Assembly (NCBI GenBank): GCA_001600635.1
Contig: BCKL01000001.1
Coordinates: 1,799,556 to 1,863,555, forward strand
Direction: 5' to 3'
DNA length: 64,000 nt
DNA from: Leucosporidium creatinivorum
Lineage: Eukaryota > Basidiomycota > Microbotryomycetes > Leucosporidiales > Leucosporidiaceae
Shown piece after piece: positions 12,070 to 23,203 of this stretch. How positions within the stretch are numbered: position 1 is the first letter of the stretch; each line of letters opens with the position of its first letter. Under the pieces are notes generated by a model. That model was not told where the DNA came from and ran no database searches. It worked only from the letters and a program-made list of their open reading frames with translations. The position numbers and the translations under genes are program-made.

Positions 12070-13964
12070 TCAGCCAGCGAAAGCAAAGGGACAACGACCC
12101 TTCGGCGCTCCTCCCACCGCGTAAGGACCCTCCAGACGTCCGCCATGAATCTCCTCAGCCAAGGCCTGTACGGCAGCGAGCTCTGTTCCCTCGCGTTTTG
12201 CTGGACCCTGTGTGAGGGGAGGAGAAGTGCGCAAAATATGGAGGAGAGCAAGCGGAAAGGCAAGCTCAGCGTCGGGCCCAGCAGAAGCGAGCTGGGAACA
12301 ACAAGAGACGACTCACCAGTGTCTCCAGCCTGTAGCCTTCGGGTCTGAAGCGTTTTCCCGGCGTTTGATCCTCGCCGGTGATCCTCAGAGCGAGGAGTAG
12401 CTTTGTCTTGAGGGCGCCGAGGCCAGTTGGCTCGGGCATGTACCTGCGACAGGGAGGCGTCAGCTAAGGTTCAAGCAGCTCAGAGAGAAGGGGAACGTAC
12501 CAAGGCTCCGTGTAGAACTGCTCAGGATGCGCAAGAGGCGCATACTTGGACTCCTCCTTCTTCGCTACCATCTCGGCGGGCTCCTCCTCTTCGGGAAGAG
12601 GCTCGTCGAGAGGGATGTAGCCTTCTGGAAAGGCTGGGTATTCTTCGGGGTCGGGCACTAGCTTCTCACCCTGCTCTTGACGGCGAGGGAGGAACAGATG
12701 GCAAATGACGAAAGCTCGGAAGCGGAGTGTTGAATGGACGAGGGTACGAAGGAGGGGCGGAGGGGCGGGAACGCTGTGGTTGATTGGAGGTCAGCAAGAG
12801 CAGAGTAAGGACGAAAATTAGCAGACGCACAGAATGGACTCGCGTAAGCGGTCGTAGAGCAAGGTCGCCACCACTTTCTCGGCGAAGGGGATGAGCCGCT
12901 TCGGCACCGAGAGAAGCAGCAAAAGGGTCGTAGCAGCGGCTACAGTGGCGCACGTTTGCGAAGGTAGCATATTGGCAGCTTCGTAGGCCTAGGAAAGAGA
13001 GTCAGCATCTTCAGGTCAACGTTTAAAGAAGGAGGGAGAGCTCACCTCGGCCCAATCCTTCAAGTCCTGCAACTCCTCCGGGATGTCGGTGATGCCCAGC
13101 CGCCTTCCCGTCTCCGAGAAGAACACATGGAAAGCCATTTCCTCGAGTGGAGTGAGCGGGCGCCAGTCAAAGGATGCAGCCCACTTTGCAGGCTCAAGGA
13201 TGAACGTGGAGAGGGTGTCTGCCGAGGCGAGAGGGTTAGTGAGGGAAGCGCGGGCGTAAAAAGCTACTCACAGAGCATATCATCGTTAGTGATCTTGTAG
13301 TGCGAGTGCAAGACGCGAGTCCTAGCGATGGCAATCGCCCCTCGGGGGTCGAGAGGCCCGTCGATCTCGGGCGCGCCAGATCCGGGACCAACGATGGGGT
13401 AGCGGACCCAGCTCATAATGAGGAGGGTAGTGTCGGTGTAGCTGTGAAATGGGGGTGGGTCAGTGAGGCTCTGCGAGGTATAGGTGCTCTGAGGACGCGC
13501 CCCAAGCCGAGAAGCTCACCGACGACCAGCCTTTTCGAGGTCCAAGAATTCTCGAGTTGACTCCAGAATCTCAGCTATAGACTCAATCCCGTAGGTCTGT
13601 GATAAGTAGCTCGTCAGCGATGTCTGCACCGCATTCTGGCGGATTGTCACGCTCGGCGACCTTGCAAAGAGGCCGAACTCACCAAGAAGAGAGCGAATTC
13701 GAACGCCTTCTGCATTAGAAATGGTTGCTCTAGTGCTAGAGTAGGGATTACGAAGAGCTCCTGCGCCTCTGCTGGAGTCATGGGCAGCTCAGCGCGTGTT
13801 GGAGCTCTTGATCCACCTGGACGAGTAAGCAGCGGCGCGGTGGAAAAGCCATGGCGCTGGGCGTAGGCTACATGGGCGGCTTTGATCCTTTGGTAGCGCC
13901 GTCTCCGCTGGTAGAGAAGGTAGGAGCTGAGGCCGACAACGAGAACGGCGAGAGAGGCTTTCAT
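12070..13964 (-). CDS. ER-bound oxygenase, mpaB-like (Lcp/DUF2236 family)
   Basis: Membrane-anchored haem-type oxygenase of the mpaB / latex-clearing-protein-like family. Relatives cleave isoprenoid side chains in fungi. The start ATG at 13964 is followed by one hydrophobic anchor (LAVLVVGLSSYLLY) and a basic stretch, as in mpaB. The conserved core includes ARTRVLHSHYKITNDDML and the block EMAFHVFFSETGRRLGI. The C-terminal exon joins as GPAKREGTEL and ends CPFAFAG, matching the family's typical ending. At least six introns are seen, the last with donor GTGAGTCG near 12317. The substrate is not predictable. No prenyl-polyketide cluster surrounds it, so a housekeeping or orphan role is likelier than mycophenolate-like synthesis. 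Confidence 0.8.
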
Positions 13965-14703
13965 CGAGAGTGGGGGGAAGGCAAAGGAGATTTGAAGTCG
14001 AAGGTTGGGAGGGGTTAGAAGGGGCTAGTAGTGAACTCAATTAATCCTGACTTGACAATTCGCTGCGGGTGTGATGAGAGAGTGTACTGCTGTAGAACAA
14101 GAGTGTCAACTGAGCGAAAACGAGCTATTTGAACGACCTCGATAGCTCATCGCCGAACCCCTACCTCTGGCGCCGAGAGGGTCCAGTGGCTCGAGAGAGA
14201 TCACGAAGGTTGCCTACGGCATTCGAGAGCGAAACCTAATTTGCAGCACAGCCTAACCCTTCCATCAACGCCCATCCTGCGGCTGAGGTGGTCGCCCACT
14301 GTTGCTCGGCCCCTCCATTCTTCATCGCCGAGCAGGTGGTGCGCTCAAGCTGTCGTGCAGGATTCCGTGGTGACTCTGCGCCAGCAAGAGTTTTCTGCAG
14401 TGCTTCATTCTGCCTTCTACAGGACGTTGGATTGAGCACTCCCTCTGAACTGCCTTCGCTGCTAACTTCGCTCGGCAGAGAGTCGCCGAGAATGAACACG
14501 GTGCTCTCAGAGCGTACTAGAGCGATTTTACACATCATCACGAGCATAACCGAACCTGCTGACGCCGTCGAATCGAAGCTGTAGGTTTTCAAGCCCCTCT
14601 CGCCCGCAGCGTCGCGTTCAAACGCGCTGGCTCCCAACTTTCTCGCTCTTCCCCCTTACAACTCGTCTCTTCCGCTCAGCAGCAGCTAATACACCTCTAA
14701 AAG
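13965..14703. promoter_or_regulatory. Divergent intergenic region
   Basis: This 739-base stretch separates the minus-strand mpaB-like gene from the plus-strand membrane protein gene. It is expected to hold both promoters and leaders. Several GCTCGGCG/CGCCGAGC copies occur. No convincing gene was found; a frame of about 130 codons on the minus strand has no recognisable content. Confidence 0.45.
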
Positions 14704-15650
14704 ATGCTCTCTACCGTCGTAGACAAGCTGGTACCGCTCCGCCGCGCTCTCATCTTCCTCGTCTCCCTCACTAGCCTGGCGCTCCTCGTCGCCTCTTCGT
14801 CGCTGCTGGGCTACCAGACGACCAAGACCAGCGGCTACCAGCGCTGTCTACCAGCCATCATCGTCATCGCAGTCGCTGGCACACTCTGCCCGCCGTACTT
14901 CCTCTACTGCCCGCCCATCGCCTTCCTCAAGAACGAGAAGCTCGCAAAGGGAGCCCGCTGCCTGGCGTTGGAATTGGCCGTGCTGGGGGGGATCGGCGCC
15001 TACTTATTGGTCGTGACGGCAGACCTCCACTCTGAGTACGGCCTCGTTTACAGAGAAGCGCGACCGAGCTAACGCGCTTTCTTGTTTGGCGATGACAGCA
15101 CACCAGGGTGAGTCTCCAGGGCCTGTAGCGCTGTATCAGCCGCGCAGTAGTACAGAGAAGATGTCGAGGCTCGCATTTGCAGAGCTGTGGCGGAGCACGA
15201 CGCTCAGCTCGGCGACGAGCTCGGCGATCCCAAGAGTTACGAGCTGACGCGCTTCTCTGCAGACTACTCTCCTCCTGCGGCGGCTTCGCTATGTGCAGGA
15301 TGCTCACCGCAACTCTGGCCCTCTGCTGGCTCACCTTCCTCTTCCTCGGCCTCCTCTTCTCTTCCCTCCTCGCTTCGACCATCTACCTCTCGGCGCGCCA
15401 ACACTCGGCCATCGCCGTCCTCACCACCTCGTTCGGCGAGGTCGACTGGTCCATCTACGTCTCACGCTCGGGCAGGCGCAAGGTTGGAGGAGCGGTTAAG
15501 ATGAATCAGCTCAAGGAGGCTAAGCTCGAGGAGGAGGAGCGCCGAAACAGGGCCGAGAGGGCGGGGAGGGATGAGGTGTTCGTGGTGATGGAGGATGATG
15601 GACAGGATGGAACGAGGAGGAGGGATAGTAGTATTGGAGGAGCGTATTGA
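14704..15650 (+). CDS. Four-helix membrane protein, MARVEL-like (paralogue 2)
   Basis: Integral membrane protein paralogous to the one at 9121-9979. The exons 14704-15035, 15099-15107 and 15263-15650 total 729 bases and encode 242 residues. The middle exon is only 9 bases. Its inclusion gives LHSDTPGLLSSCGGF, which matches LHSSTPGLFSSCRGY in paralogue 1, so the join is well supported. Four hydrophobic helices are visible: ALIFLVSLTSLALLVASSSL, IIVIAVAGTLCPPYFLY, LALELAVLGGIGAYLLVV and ALCWLTFLFLGLLFSSLLAS. The cytosolic tail is rich in Glu, Arg and Lys. The MARVEL-like label rests on topology only. The mpaB and methyltransferase genes lie between the paralogues, which are in opposite orientation. 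Confidence 0.8.
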
Positions 15651-15900
15651 GATGCAGGACGGTTTACATTTCTGGCTCGAGGCGCGTTCGAGGGAGCAGC
15701 ACGTGATCTCTGAGCTTCGGCGCTCGCAGTCTCCTGCAGCGGTCGCTGGTAGGGCGGCATGGCTTCCGTACAGCAGCGGGAGTCTTCGCCGTCACCTGCT
15801 GTGCTTGATTAGCCCGGCTCATAATCCGACTTGACTTCCCCTCATCAGCGCTCCGACTCCGGGCCGCTTCTCTTCTTCCTACTTGTCACTTCCCAGCGCG

Positions 15901-18261
15901 ATGTCGGCCTACAGAAACCCCATCAGTACGTCCCAGCGCTTCTTACAATCCTTCTCTCACTGACCCACTACTCTCCTACAGTCCCCGGCTTCTCCCCCGA
16001 CCCCAGTAAGCCTCGCCTTCTGTGCTCGCCGGCCTGGCTCCGGCGCTGACCCTCTCCTCCCTCCAGCCTGCATCCAAGTCAAAGGCATCTACTACCTCCT
16101 CAATTCCTCCTTCCTCTCCTTCCCCGGAATACCACTCTACACCTCCACCGACCTAATCCACTGGACTCACGTCAATAATGTCGTGCAGCGGAGGGAGCAA
16201 GTGCCGAGATTGAGCGAAGCGGGCGTGAGGTTCCCTATTGGAGGAGGATTATGGGCGCCGAGTTTGAGGTATAGGGAGGAAGAGGATATGTGGTATGTTA
16301 CGGTCACACTTGTGTTCCCTCAGACCGAGTATGGGGCGAAGGAGAGGTGGGAAAACGTGAGTCGTTTTGCTCGTCTCTATCGCTCCTCTACCGTTTCAAG
16401 GCGAGCGTCTCGCTGGTATCTTCTCCTCTGCATTTACTCCTCGCCCGCTTCTCGCTACTCCATACCGCTGCATCACCTTCCCGCCCTCGCCGACCTCCTT
16501 GCTATCGCCGAACCTCCTTCCTTCGGCGCCGACAGCTCCTCTTCAAGACTCGCGATCCCCTCGGCGACTGGGGCTTACCCGTCAAGTTCTCTTTCCCCGG
16601 CTACGATACCTCGCTCTCATGGGATGGAGACGGTCAAGCCTGGGTGCAGGGCGCTCACTACTGGCGGGTGAGTAGAGATCTCTCCTCTGTCACTGCCTTC
16701 TCTCTCGACGCCGCTAACCTTCTACGATTCGATACCCTCGTTCCGACATGACAGGTCCGCCCCGAGATCCTCTCCCTGCCCATCGACCTCTGGACAGGCA
16801 AGGCGCTCGGCGAACCAATCAAGATCTGGTCGGGTTTGGGAGGCAAGGCTCCCGAGGCGCCGCATGTGTGGGAAAAGGATGGGTGGTGGTGGATCATCAT
16901 TGCTGAAGGTGAGCGGCTGGTTTGAAGCTGCCGGCAAGATCTCGAGGACAGCGCTGACCCTGTTCTCTAACCCCCCCCCCCCCTCAGGCGGCACCGAATC
17001 TGGCCACTCCTCCACCATGGCTCGCTCTCATTCCCCAACTGCCCCTCCCGGAGTATGGGAGCCTCACCCTTCCAACCCCGTCCTCACCTCCCACTCCTCC
17101 GCCACTCCCTCGCCCGACCCAACTCATTTCACCACCATCGGCCACGCCGACCTCTTCCAATCTCCCGATGGGAAGTGGTGGGCTGTGGCGCTCGCTACGA
17201 GGGATGGAAGAGACGGGAGAGCGCCGATGGGGAGGGAGACGGTGCTGGTTCCGCTTGAGTGGGAGGAGGGAGGTTGGCCGACGTTTGGGAGGGTCGAGGG
17301 GGAGATGGAGGCTGTTCTGCCGGCCTCGAAGGGAGCGGAGGTGACAATGATGGAGGGAGATCTGGGAGTACCGATCTTGGAGGAGGGAGGGAAAGAGGAT
17401 CTGCTGTCCCTCTGCGCAGCTAGCGACGCTGCTGTTGAGGGAACGAGCTCGGCGATCCACCCTTGGCCTCTCCATCTCCTCTTCCTTCGCCTCCCCAATC
17501 TCGTCAACTACACCCTTACCACCTTGACTACCACCAAGCAAGTCGAACTCCTCCTCACTCCCTCGCCAACCACTCTCGCCCATCATCCCCTTGCACCCTT
17601 CACCGACGGCAACTCGGGTCAGCCTCCCTCACGCGCCAACTCCAACCTCCCTTCCTCCTCCACCAGCTCAATCCCCGAGGAATACTGGGGAACTACCACC
17701 TTCCTCTCGAGGCGACAGACCGACTTGGAAGGCGTCATGACCGCCACTTTCGCCGTTCCACTCGACGCCGAAGCACACGGCGTGGAGGCAGGCCTCGCGG
17801 TCTTCCTCGACGAGACGCACCACTTCCTACTGGGGATCTCATCTGCCTCGAACGTCAAGTCGTCGGCGTTGCAGGGCGAGTCGAAGAGCACCATCGTCTT
17901 CCTCCGCTCGACCACCGAGGGGGCTCAAGAGGTTTCGGCGCCTCTTCGTCCATCTTCCTCCACCATTCTGGCTGCCTCCGCCTCACCTTCGGATGAGATT
18001 CAAATCGATTTCCGCATTGAGTGGACGATGGCCACCTACACCTTCTCCTACCGCCCCTCCTCTCCCATCTCCGTCGCCGCCGAGCCAGCCGGCCAGTGGG
18101 TCCAGCTAGGCACTGGCGATTCCAAGGACGTCAGCGGTGGATTCACAGGAGTATTGCTGGGCGTTTGGGCTAGCAGGAAGGTAGGAGGAGGGGCAGAGCG
18201 AGGCTCGGCGGGGCAGGTCAGCGTGAGGGAGTGGAGCTATGAGAGTCGGAGGAGGTGGTAG
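15901..18261 (+). CDS. Glycoside hydrolase family 43 (beta-xylosidase-like)
   Basis: Five-bladed beta-propeller glycosidase acting on xylosides, arabinosides or related beta-linked sugars. The start MSAYRNPI at 15901 joins a 24-base exon (15982-16005, IPGFSPDP) that carries the catalytic base Asp. Then comes TCIQVKGIYYLLNSSF at 16067. Further marks are FPGIPLYTSTDLIHW, GGGLWAPSLRY, the probable general acid in EAPHVWEKDGWW, and the block IGHADLFQSPDGKWWAVALA. The C-terminal third looks like the extra beta-sandwich of the longer GH43 members. No signal peptide is visible at this start, so it may be intracellular or the start may be misplaced. A 13-base C run (16971-16983) forms the polypyrimidine tract of one intron. 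Exact specificity is not predictable. Confidence 0.85.
16971..16983 (+). repeat. Poly-C tract in a GH43 intron
   Basis: Thirteen consecutive C bases end three bases before the AG acceptor. They probably serve as a polypyrimidine tract. Confidence 0.9.
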
Positions 18262-18964
18262 AATGATAGAGGACTCGCTAAATGCATCTAGCTCTCTGTT
18301 GTGCTCGTAGCCCTGCGATGTGTCGGTATTGGGAGAGCGAGAACCCACCAGCGCCGAAGCGAACGCCGAGCCGAGCATGTAGAGGAGCCGCCGAAGTAAA
18401 GTAGACTGCTTACACGCAAGCAGGGACTAACTCCTCCGCGCCCTGCATCTACGCTAGGTCTGCACCTCCTCACCGCTCGCCCGCTCCTTCTTGTCTTCCT
18501 CCCTCTTCGTTCTGCTCTGCTTCGACTCGTCTCTCGCTGCTCTGCGTTACTGGTACAAGCTACAGGTGAGCAGTGCCCTGCTACTTTACAGCTTCTGCCT
18601 CCGCTGACGCCCACTCTTGCTCCCAGACAGCTCTCGACCGCGCCGCGCGCTCGCTTCTACAGCTCGACAGCCTTCGTACGACCTCGAAAAAGCTACTGGA
18701 CGACGAAGCTACCCCTTCCTGCTACCCACATCCCTCTCGTCGAGGACTGAAGTTGCTGCTGCTGAGCGCGATCCGAGATCTGTGAGTTGGGCGGCTGAAG
18801 CGGTACAGAACTGGCTTAAAAGCAGCTGAGCTGACATTCTACCTGTAGAAACTTCACCTCCCCCCCCCTCGCCTCTCCTCGACCTCCTCGAACCTCTACA
18901 CCTCCGCCGAGCCTCGCCCTCTCCTCCTACGCTCGCTCCCGAACCCCTCCGCCGACTCATCGCC
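18262..18964 (+). other. Leader of MATH/BTB-like copy 1, duplicated elsewhere
   Basis: From about 18490 to 18964 this stretch is similar base by base, with gaps, to the reverse complement of about 47592-48105, the leader of copy 2. The similarity includes two probable leader introns. One begins at GTGAGCAGTGCC after CTACAG and ends in TCCCAGACAG. The other begins GTGAGTTGGGCGG and ends CTACCTGTAG. Upstream of 18490 the similarity fades. No separate gene is seen. Confidence 0.7.
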
Positions 18965-20311
18965 ATGCCCGTCACCGAGACATCCGAAGAGACCTACTCA
19001 AAGACCTGGAAGCTCTCGTGGTCCTTCGAAGCGAATCTGAGGAAGGAGTCCAATGTCGACCTCGAATCGGAGCCGATCTTGCTCGACCTTCCGGAACATT
19101 GGACTCTGTACGGCGATCTTGAGGACGAGTCGTCGTCCGATGTTACTTTTGGCATTCGCTGGACGGGTGTGACACTTGGATGCCTCGGCTTGCGTCGGCC
19201 AATACTCTATCGCCTCGTAGCCGTGTACCCCGAGCGCACCAAGGTGGTCGTCGAGAGGAAACTCGAGGCGGACACCACTCGTGCATGGCCGCAACTTGTT
19301 TCGGGCTACAGCACACTCATCAGCGTCGGTGAAGCGTGGTGTCTTCGAGCGAAGTTGCGCTTGACGTACACCGCTCGTGGCGCATCGAAGTCGAGCTCAG
19401 CACGCCGGACATCACCCCCAAGAGTCTTTCCAGCAACGCTGACGCAGCTTCTTTCATTACAAGTCAGTGTCAGGCCCAGAGCCCACTCCTCTGAGTAATG
19501 CTGACCAGCGTTCTCCCCCAGCATCTCACGACCGCCTGCACACCAACAACGTCCGCCTCTACTTCCCCAAGACCGACCTCGAGCTCTGGACGACGTCTAC
19601 CACTCGGTCCGTCTCCCCCTTCTTTCGCGCTCTCTTTGACTCGGGCTTTGCGGAGGCTTCGACGACGACGGGCAAGCGCCGAAGGACCAAGGCGGCGGCC
19701 ACCCCAGAGAGCGTCGACGTTGGACAGGACGCCCTCGCATTCGAGGACTCAGACGACGAAGCCGATGAAGTTTATCTCGAGCAGGAGCGGTCATCCACCG
19801 ACCCATGCGAGGCCGAATATCGACATGGTCGGATCTCAGCGACGCCTTCTCGACATACCGCGCCGTCCTCACCTGGCTCAGCAGCGCCCGCATGGACTTT
19901 GCGGCACTCAATTCATCGTTCGGGACGGGCAACACCGCAGGGGCAGGCCGCAGTCAGAGGAGAGAAGATCTGAACGACTTCTTCGGGATTCAGCCGGACT
20001 TGCCTCTCCTTGTCTCTCCCAAATCCGTCTACCGCCTCGCCGACTTTCTTCAGCTACCCGACCTCAAGTCCCTCGCTCTACAGAACTACAAGTCACAGCT
20101 CGTCAAGGACACCATCGCCTACGAGCTCGTTTCGGACGTCTCCGCCGTCTTCGACGAGCTTCGCCTCGCAGCTCTCGAGGTCGCCGCCAAGGACCTCGCG
20201 TTCGTGAGGACGAGCTCGGCTATGAAGGAGGTGATCAGGTTGATGAAGGACGACGAGGCACTGAAGCAGAGGTTTGCCGATGCAATGGCTGAGCTGTTAG
20301 CGAGGGAGTAG
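18965..20311 (+). pseudogene. MATH/BTB-like gene, copy 1 (two frameshifts)
   Basis: Host gene copy related along its length to the intact gene at 46247-47591. It has the same start MPVTETSEETYSKTW, a MATH/TRAF-like N-terminal half and a BTB/POZ-like half (NNVRLYFPKTDLELWTT). Compared with copy 2, single-base losses shift the frame near 19366 (before HRSWRIEVELSTPDI) and near 19840 (between RISAT and FSTYRAVLTW). Exon 1 is 498 bases against 499 in copy 2. Exon 2 is 790, and restoring one base to each gives a multiple of three. The intron (19463-19521) is in the same place as in copy 2. Either this is a young pseudogene or two assembly errors. BTB proteins commonly act as Cullin-3 adaptors; that role is inference. 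Confidence 0.7.
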
Positions 20312-20557
20312 GGCTCTGCGAGGTGAGTCGTTGCCTGCTTCTCTCAGCGAGGTGATGGAAACTGATATCTACACTGCACAGGACATGCACCGCAAGGACG
20401 AGTAGTAGCGTAGCTTCATCGACTGCAAGCAGGCTTGTCAGATTCGGTCAGATTCGAACTCGGCGCTCGCAGCCTCAGGAAAGTCTCGGAGAAAGAGCAA
20501 AGTGAGGCGAAATACGCTTCAGTTCACACCTCTACCACTCCATCCTACATCAATCAT

Positions 20558-22898
20558 CTATTTCATCTGCTCGCCGACCAACCCAGGCAGCAGCTCGACC
20601 ATCTCGGGCCTCAGCTCCTTGATGCTGCGTGCGCCGAGAAGCTTCATGCCGGCCTCGATCTCGCCGGCGAGGACTGCGAGGAAGAGAAGACGAGTTCAAA
20701 AGCGTTCGAGAGGGTTTGGAGAGCTCGGCGACACCCTCGACAGCCATAGGAAACGACAGAAGAGCTAAGGCGCCGAACGACTCACTTTGCTTCGCCCGAG
20801 TGATGCCTGCGTCGCCGTAGCAGGTCTGTGGAGCGAGCCAGAGGTCAGTGAGCTGTCCTTAAGTAATGCAAAGAGAGTCAAAATCTTACCTGAGCATAGA
20901 GGAACGTCCGACCGAGGCCGACTCCCCTCGCGCCGAGACAGAGCGCCTTGAGAACGCTGTAGTGAAGAGCCGTCGAGGTTCAGTGAGCTACACACGGGAG
21001 TAAAGAGGAAAGGGAGCTGCTCACTCGGTACCTCGGTGTACACCACCGTCGATGAAGACGTCGAAACCCTCGTCCTGGAGCAGATCCGGCCGCTCCTTGC
21101 GAAGGCGAACGAGAGTGGCGATTGGAGGAGGTGTGTGGTCGAGTTGACGGCCCTGCGAGAGTCAAGCAAGACGTTGGCTAGCTCTTCAAGGTCGCGCGGA
21201 ACGAGGAGACAACTCACGCCGTGAGTCGAGAGAACCACACCTCGGGCGCCGTGCTGCTTGGCGAGGATGACATCGTCGACCGTATTGATGCCCTTGACGA
21301 GCACAGGGACTCCAGGAGCGTGCTTTTTGACCCAGTCGATGTCGGCCCAGCTCATGTTGGCTATGGAAAGAGCAAGATATCAGCTCGGCGTCTCGAAGAT
21401 TTCGGCTCGGCGCTCGTCTCGCCTCTTGTCCATCGCGCTTCCAGCGGTGGAGAAGGCTGGGAAGGAAGAAGAGTGGATCCAGACTCACCGTCAAAGACCT
21501 TGGAACCCGAAGCAGCCACTCCGCCGCTCAGCTTGCCCCTCGGCGCATCCGCCTCGCGCTTCCCAATGCTCGCGACGTCGACCGTGATGACAATCGCCTC
21601 CGCGCCACTCTCAGCCGCAATCTCAATCGACCGCTCACTCTCCTTCCGATCCTGCTTGATGTACAGCTGCCACCACAGCGGCGCCTTCCTCCTCCCCTCC
21701 TCCTTGACGAGCCGATCCCTCTCGGCCGCGAGGTCGGAGAAAGAGACGGAGGACATGGTGCTGACGACCTGAGGGATGCCCGAGAGGGAGGAAGCGCGAG
21801 TCATGTTGAGCTCGCCGTCGGGGTGGCCTGAGGCTGAGGCGCCGGTGGGGCAGATGATGAGAGGGAAGGGGATGGAAGTGGGGTTGCCGAGGTAGGTGGT
21901 GGAGGTGGAGATGTTGGCGACGGGAATGTTGATGCGAGGGAGGAAGCGGAGGAGGGAGAAGGACTCTTTGCTGGCTTTGTAGGCTGTGGAGGAGCGCGGT
22001 CAGAACTCAGCGAGCTCGGCCGAGCTGAGCGCCGAGGTATACTCACTGGCTCCATCGTCAGCGTAGCTGCTGAAGAACCTCCAGGCCCTCGAGTCCTCTC
22101 CCAGTACATGCTTTGCCATCGCCTCGAACTCGCCGAGGTTGATCACATACTCAGGCTCAGGCAAGGCGCTCCTCCTCGCCTCAATCTCGTCCTCGCCCTC
22201 GGCGGCGGGCACGACCTCAAGCACGCTAGCCGACTTCTTTGACAGCAGGCCGACGACTCCGAGCGAATCAATCGTCTTCTGTAGGACATCTGAGGCATGG
22301 ATGCGAGCAAAGATGGGGCTGATGTCCTTGCCGAGATGAGGCAGCAGCTGTTCCTCTCCACCCGGCTGTGAGCGGTGAAGCAGGTCAGTCAGAGGTTCGG
22401 AACTCGCCAGGAGCTAAGACCAAGATCTCACATGTCCTTCCAAGAACTCGGTAACGCTGCAATTCGTGCACAAGGTCAGCTGGGATCAGATCTCGGCCGC
22501 CGAGAACGAAGCTCACTCGAAGACCACGCCATCAATCACGACCCATGCCGAGTCCTTCGTATTATGCTTCTTGACCTCCTCGCCTTCGATTGTCGACAGC
22601 TTCCGCTTTGAGACGAGAGCAGGTGCATTTCGAGGTGTCTCGAGGGCCAGCGGGTCAGCCGTTGAGAGCTGTAGAAGAGCGATCAGCTCAGTTCGAAGCC
22701 TGAAAGCACAGCGGCAGTGCTTACAGATATGGCTGCTGCTACTGCTACCGCCCCTGCCGCCCATCCTACTCCGTAGAGCCTGGTTCGAGGTGCAGCGCCG
22801 GGTGTGGGGTGCGAAGCGGCGGATGAGAGATGCGCCCGCTTGGGAGCTCGGACAGCCTTGGTAGCCAAGCGAAGGCTGCTGTAGGTCGATTTGAGCAT
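20558..22898 (-). CDS. CYB2: Flavocytochrome b2, L-lactate dehydrogenase (cytochrome)
   Basis: Oxidises L-lactate to pyruvate and passes electrons to cytochrome c in the mitochondrial intermembrane space. The start at 22898 gives a basic, Ser/Ala-rich targeting peptide ([16 protein letters not shown]) followed by a hydrophobic stretch ([15 protein letters not shown]), a typical bipartite presequence. Next is a cytochrome b5 domain with haem ligands in HPGGEEQL and in ARIHASDVL. The FMN domain has the catalytic block VLSTHGGRQLD (His and Arg), [10 protein letters not shown] and VLVKGI (Lys). The C-terminus ends [11 protein letters not shown]. About eight introns interrupt it. It shares a 305-base divergent region with the Zn2Cys6 gene. 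A related 2-hydroxyacid substrate is possible, but the b5 fusion favours lactate. Confidence 0.88.
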
Positions 22899-23203
22899 TG
22901 TGACAGACGTTGAAGGCAGGAGGGAGAGCCGAGAAGCGACATCGGCACGGATGGACCTTTGACAGGCCGACTGCGCCGAGAGGGCGGGAGTTTTACCGAG
23001 GTGTCGAGTGCAGAGAGGGTGTGCTCGAAATCTGTAAGGGACCAGCTGGACTTTCGCTCTGTACCGCCTGACGGCCCCTAACGAACAGCTCCGGAGCCCC
23101 CTCATCTCCGTCCGGCGCCCTCCCACCTCGCTTTCCCTTCGACTTCATTCGTCACTTCTCGACAGCCTACAGAGGAGCAGAAGCGGATAGCTCGGTACTC
23201 AAG
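22899..23203. promoter_or_regulatory. Shared divergent promoter region
   Basis: This 305-base gap between the flavocytochrome b2 start (minus) and the Zn2Cys6 factor start (plus) must hold both promoters and leaders. No clear TATA box or known site is seen. Confidence 0.5.

Noticed and set aside
14236-14637. Protein gene in the divergent gap before membrane paralogue 2
   Set aside because: Open frames of about 100-130 codons exist on both strands but have no domain, no paired splice signals and no similarity to other genes here.
12070-15650. Secondary-metabolite cluster around the mpaB-like gene
   Set aside because: No polyketide synthase, terpene cyclase or prenyltransferase is present nearby; the neighbours are housekeeping or membrane proteins.
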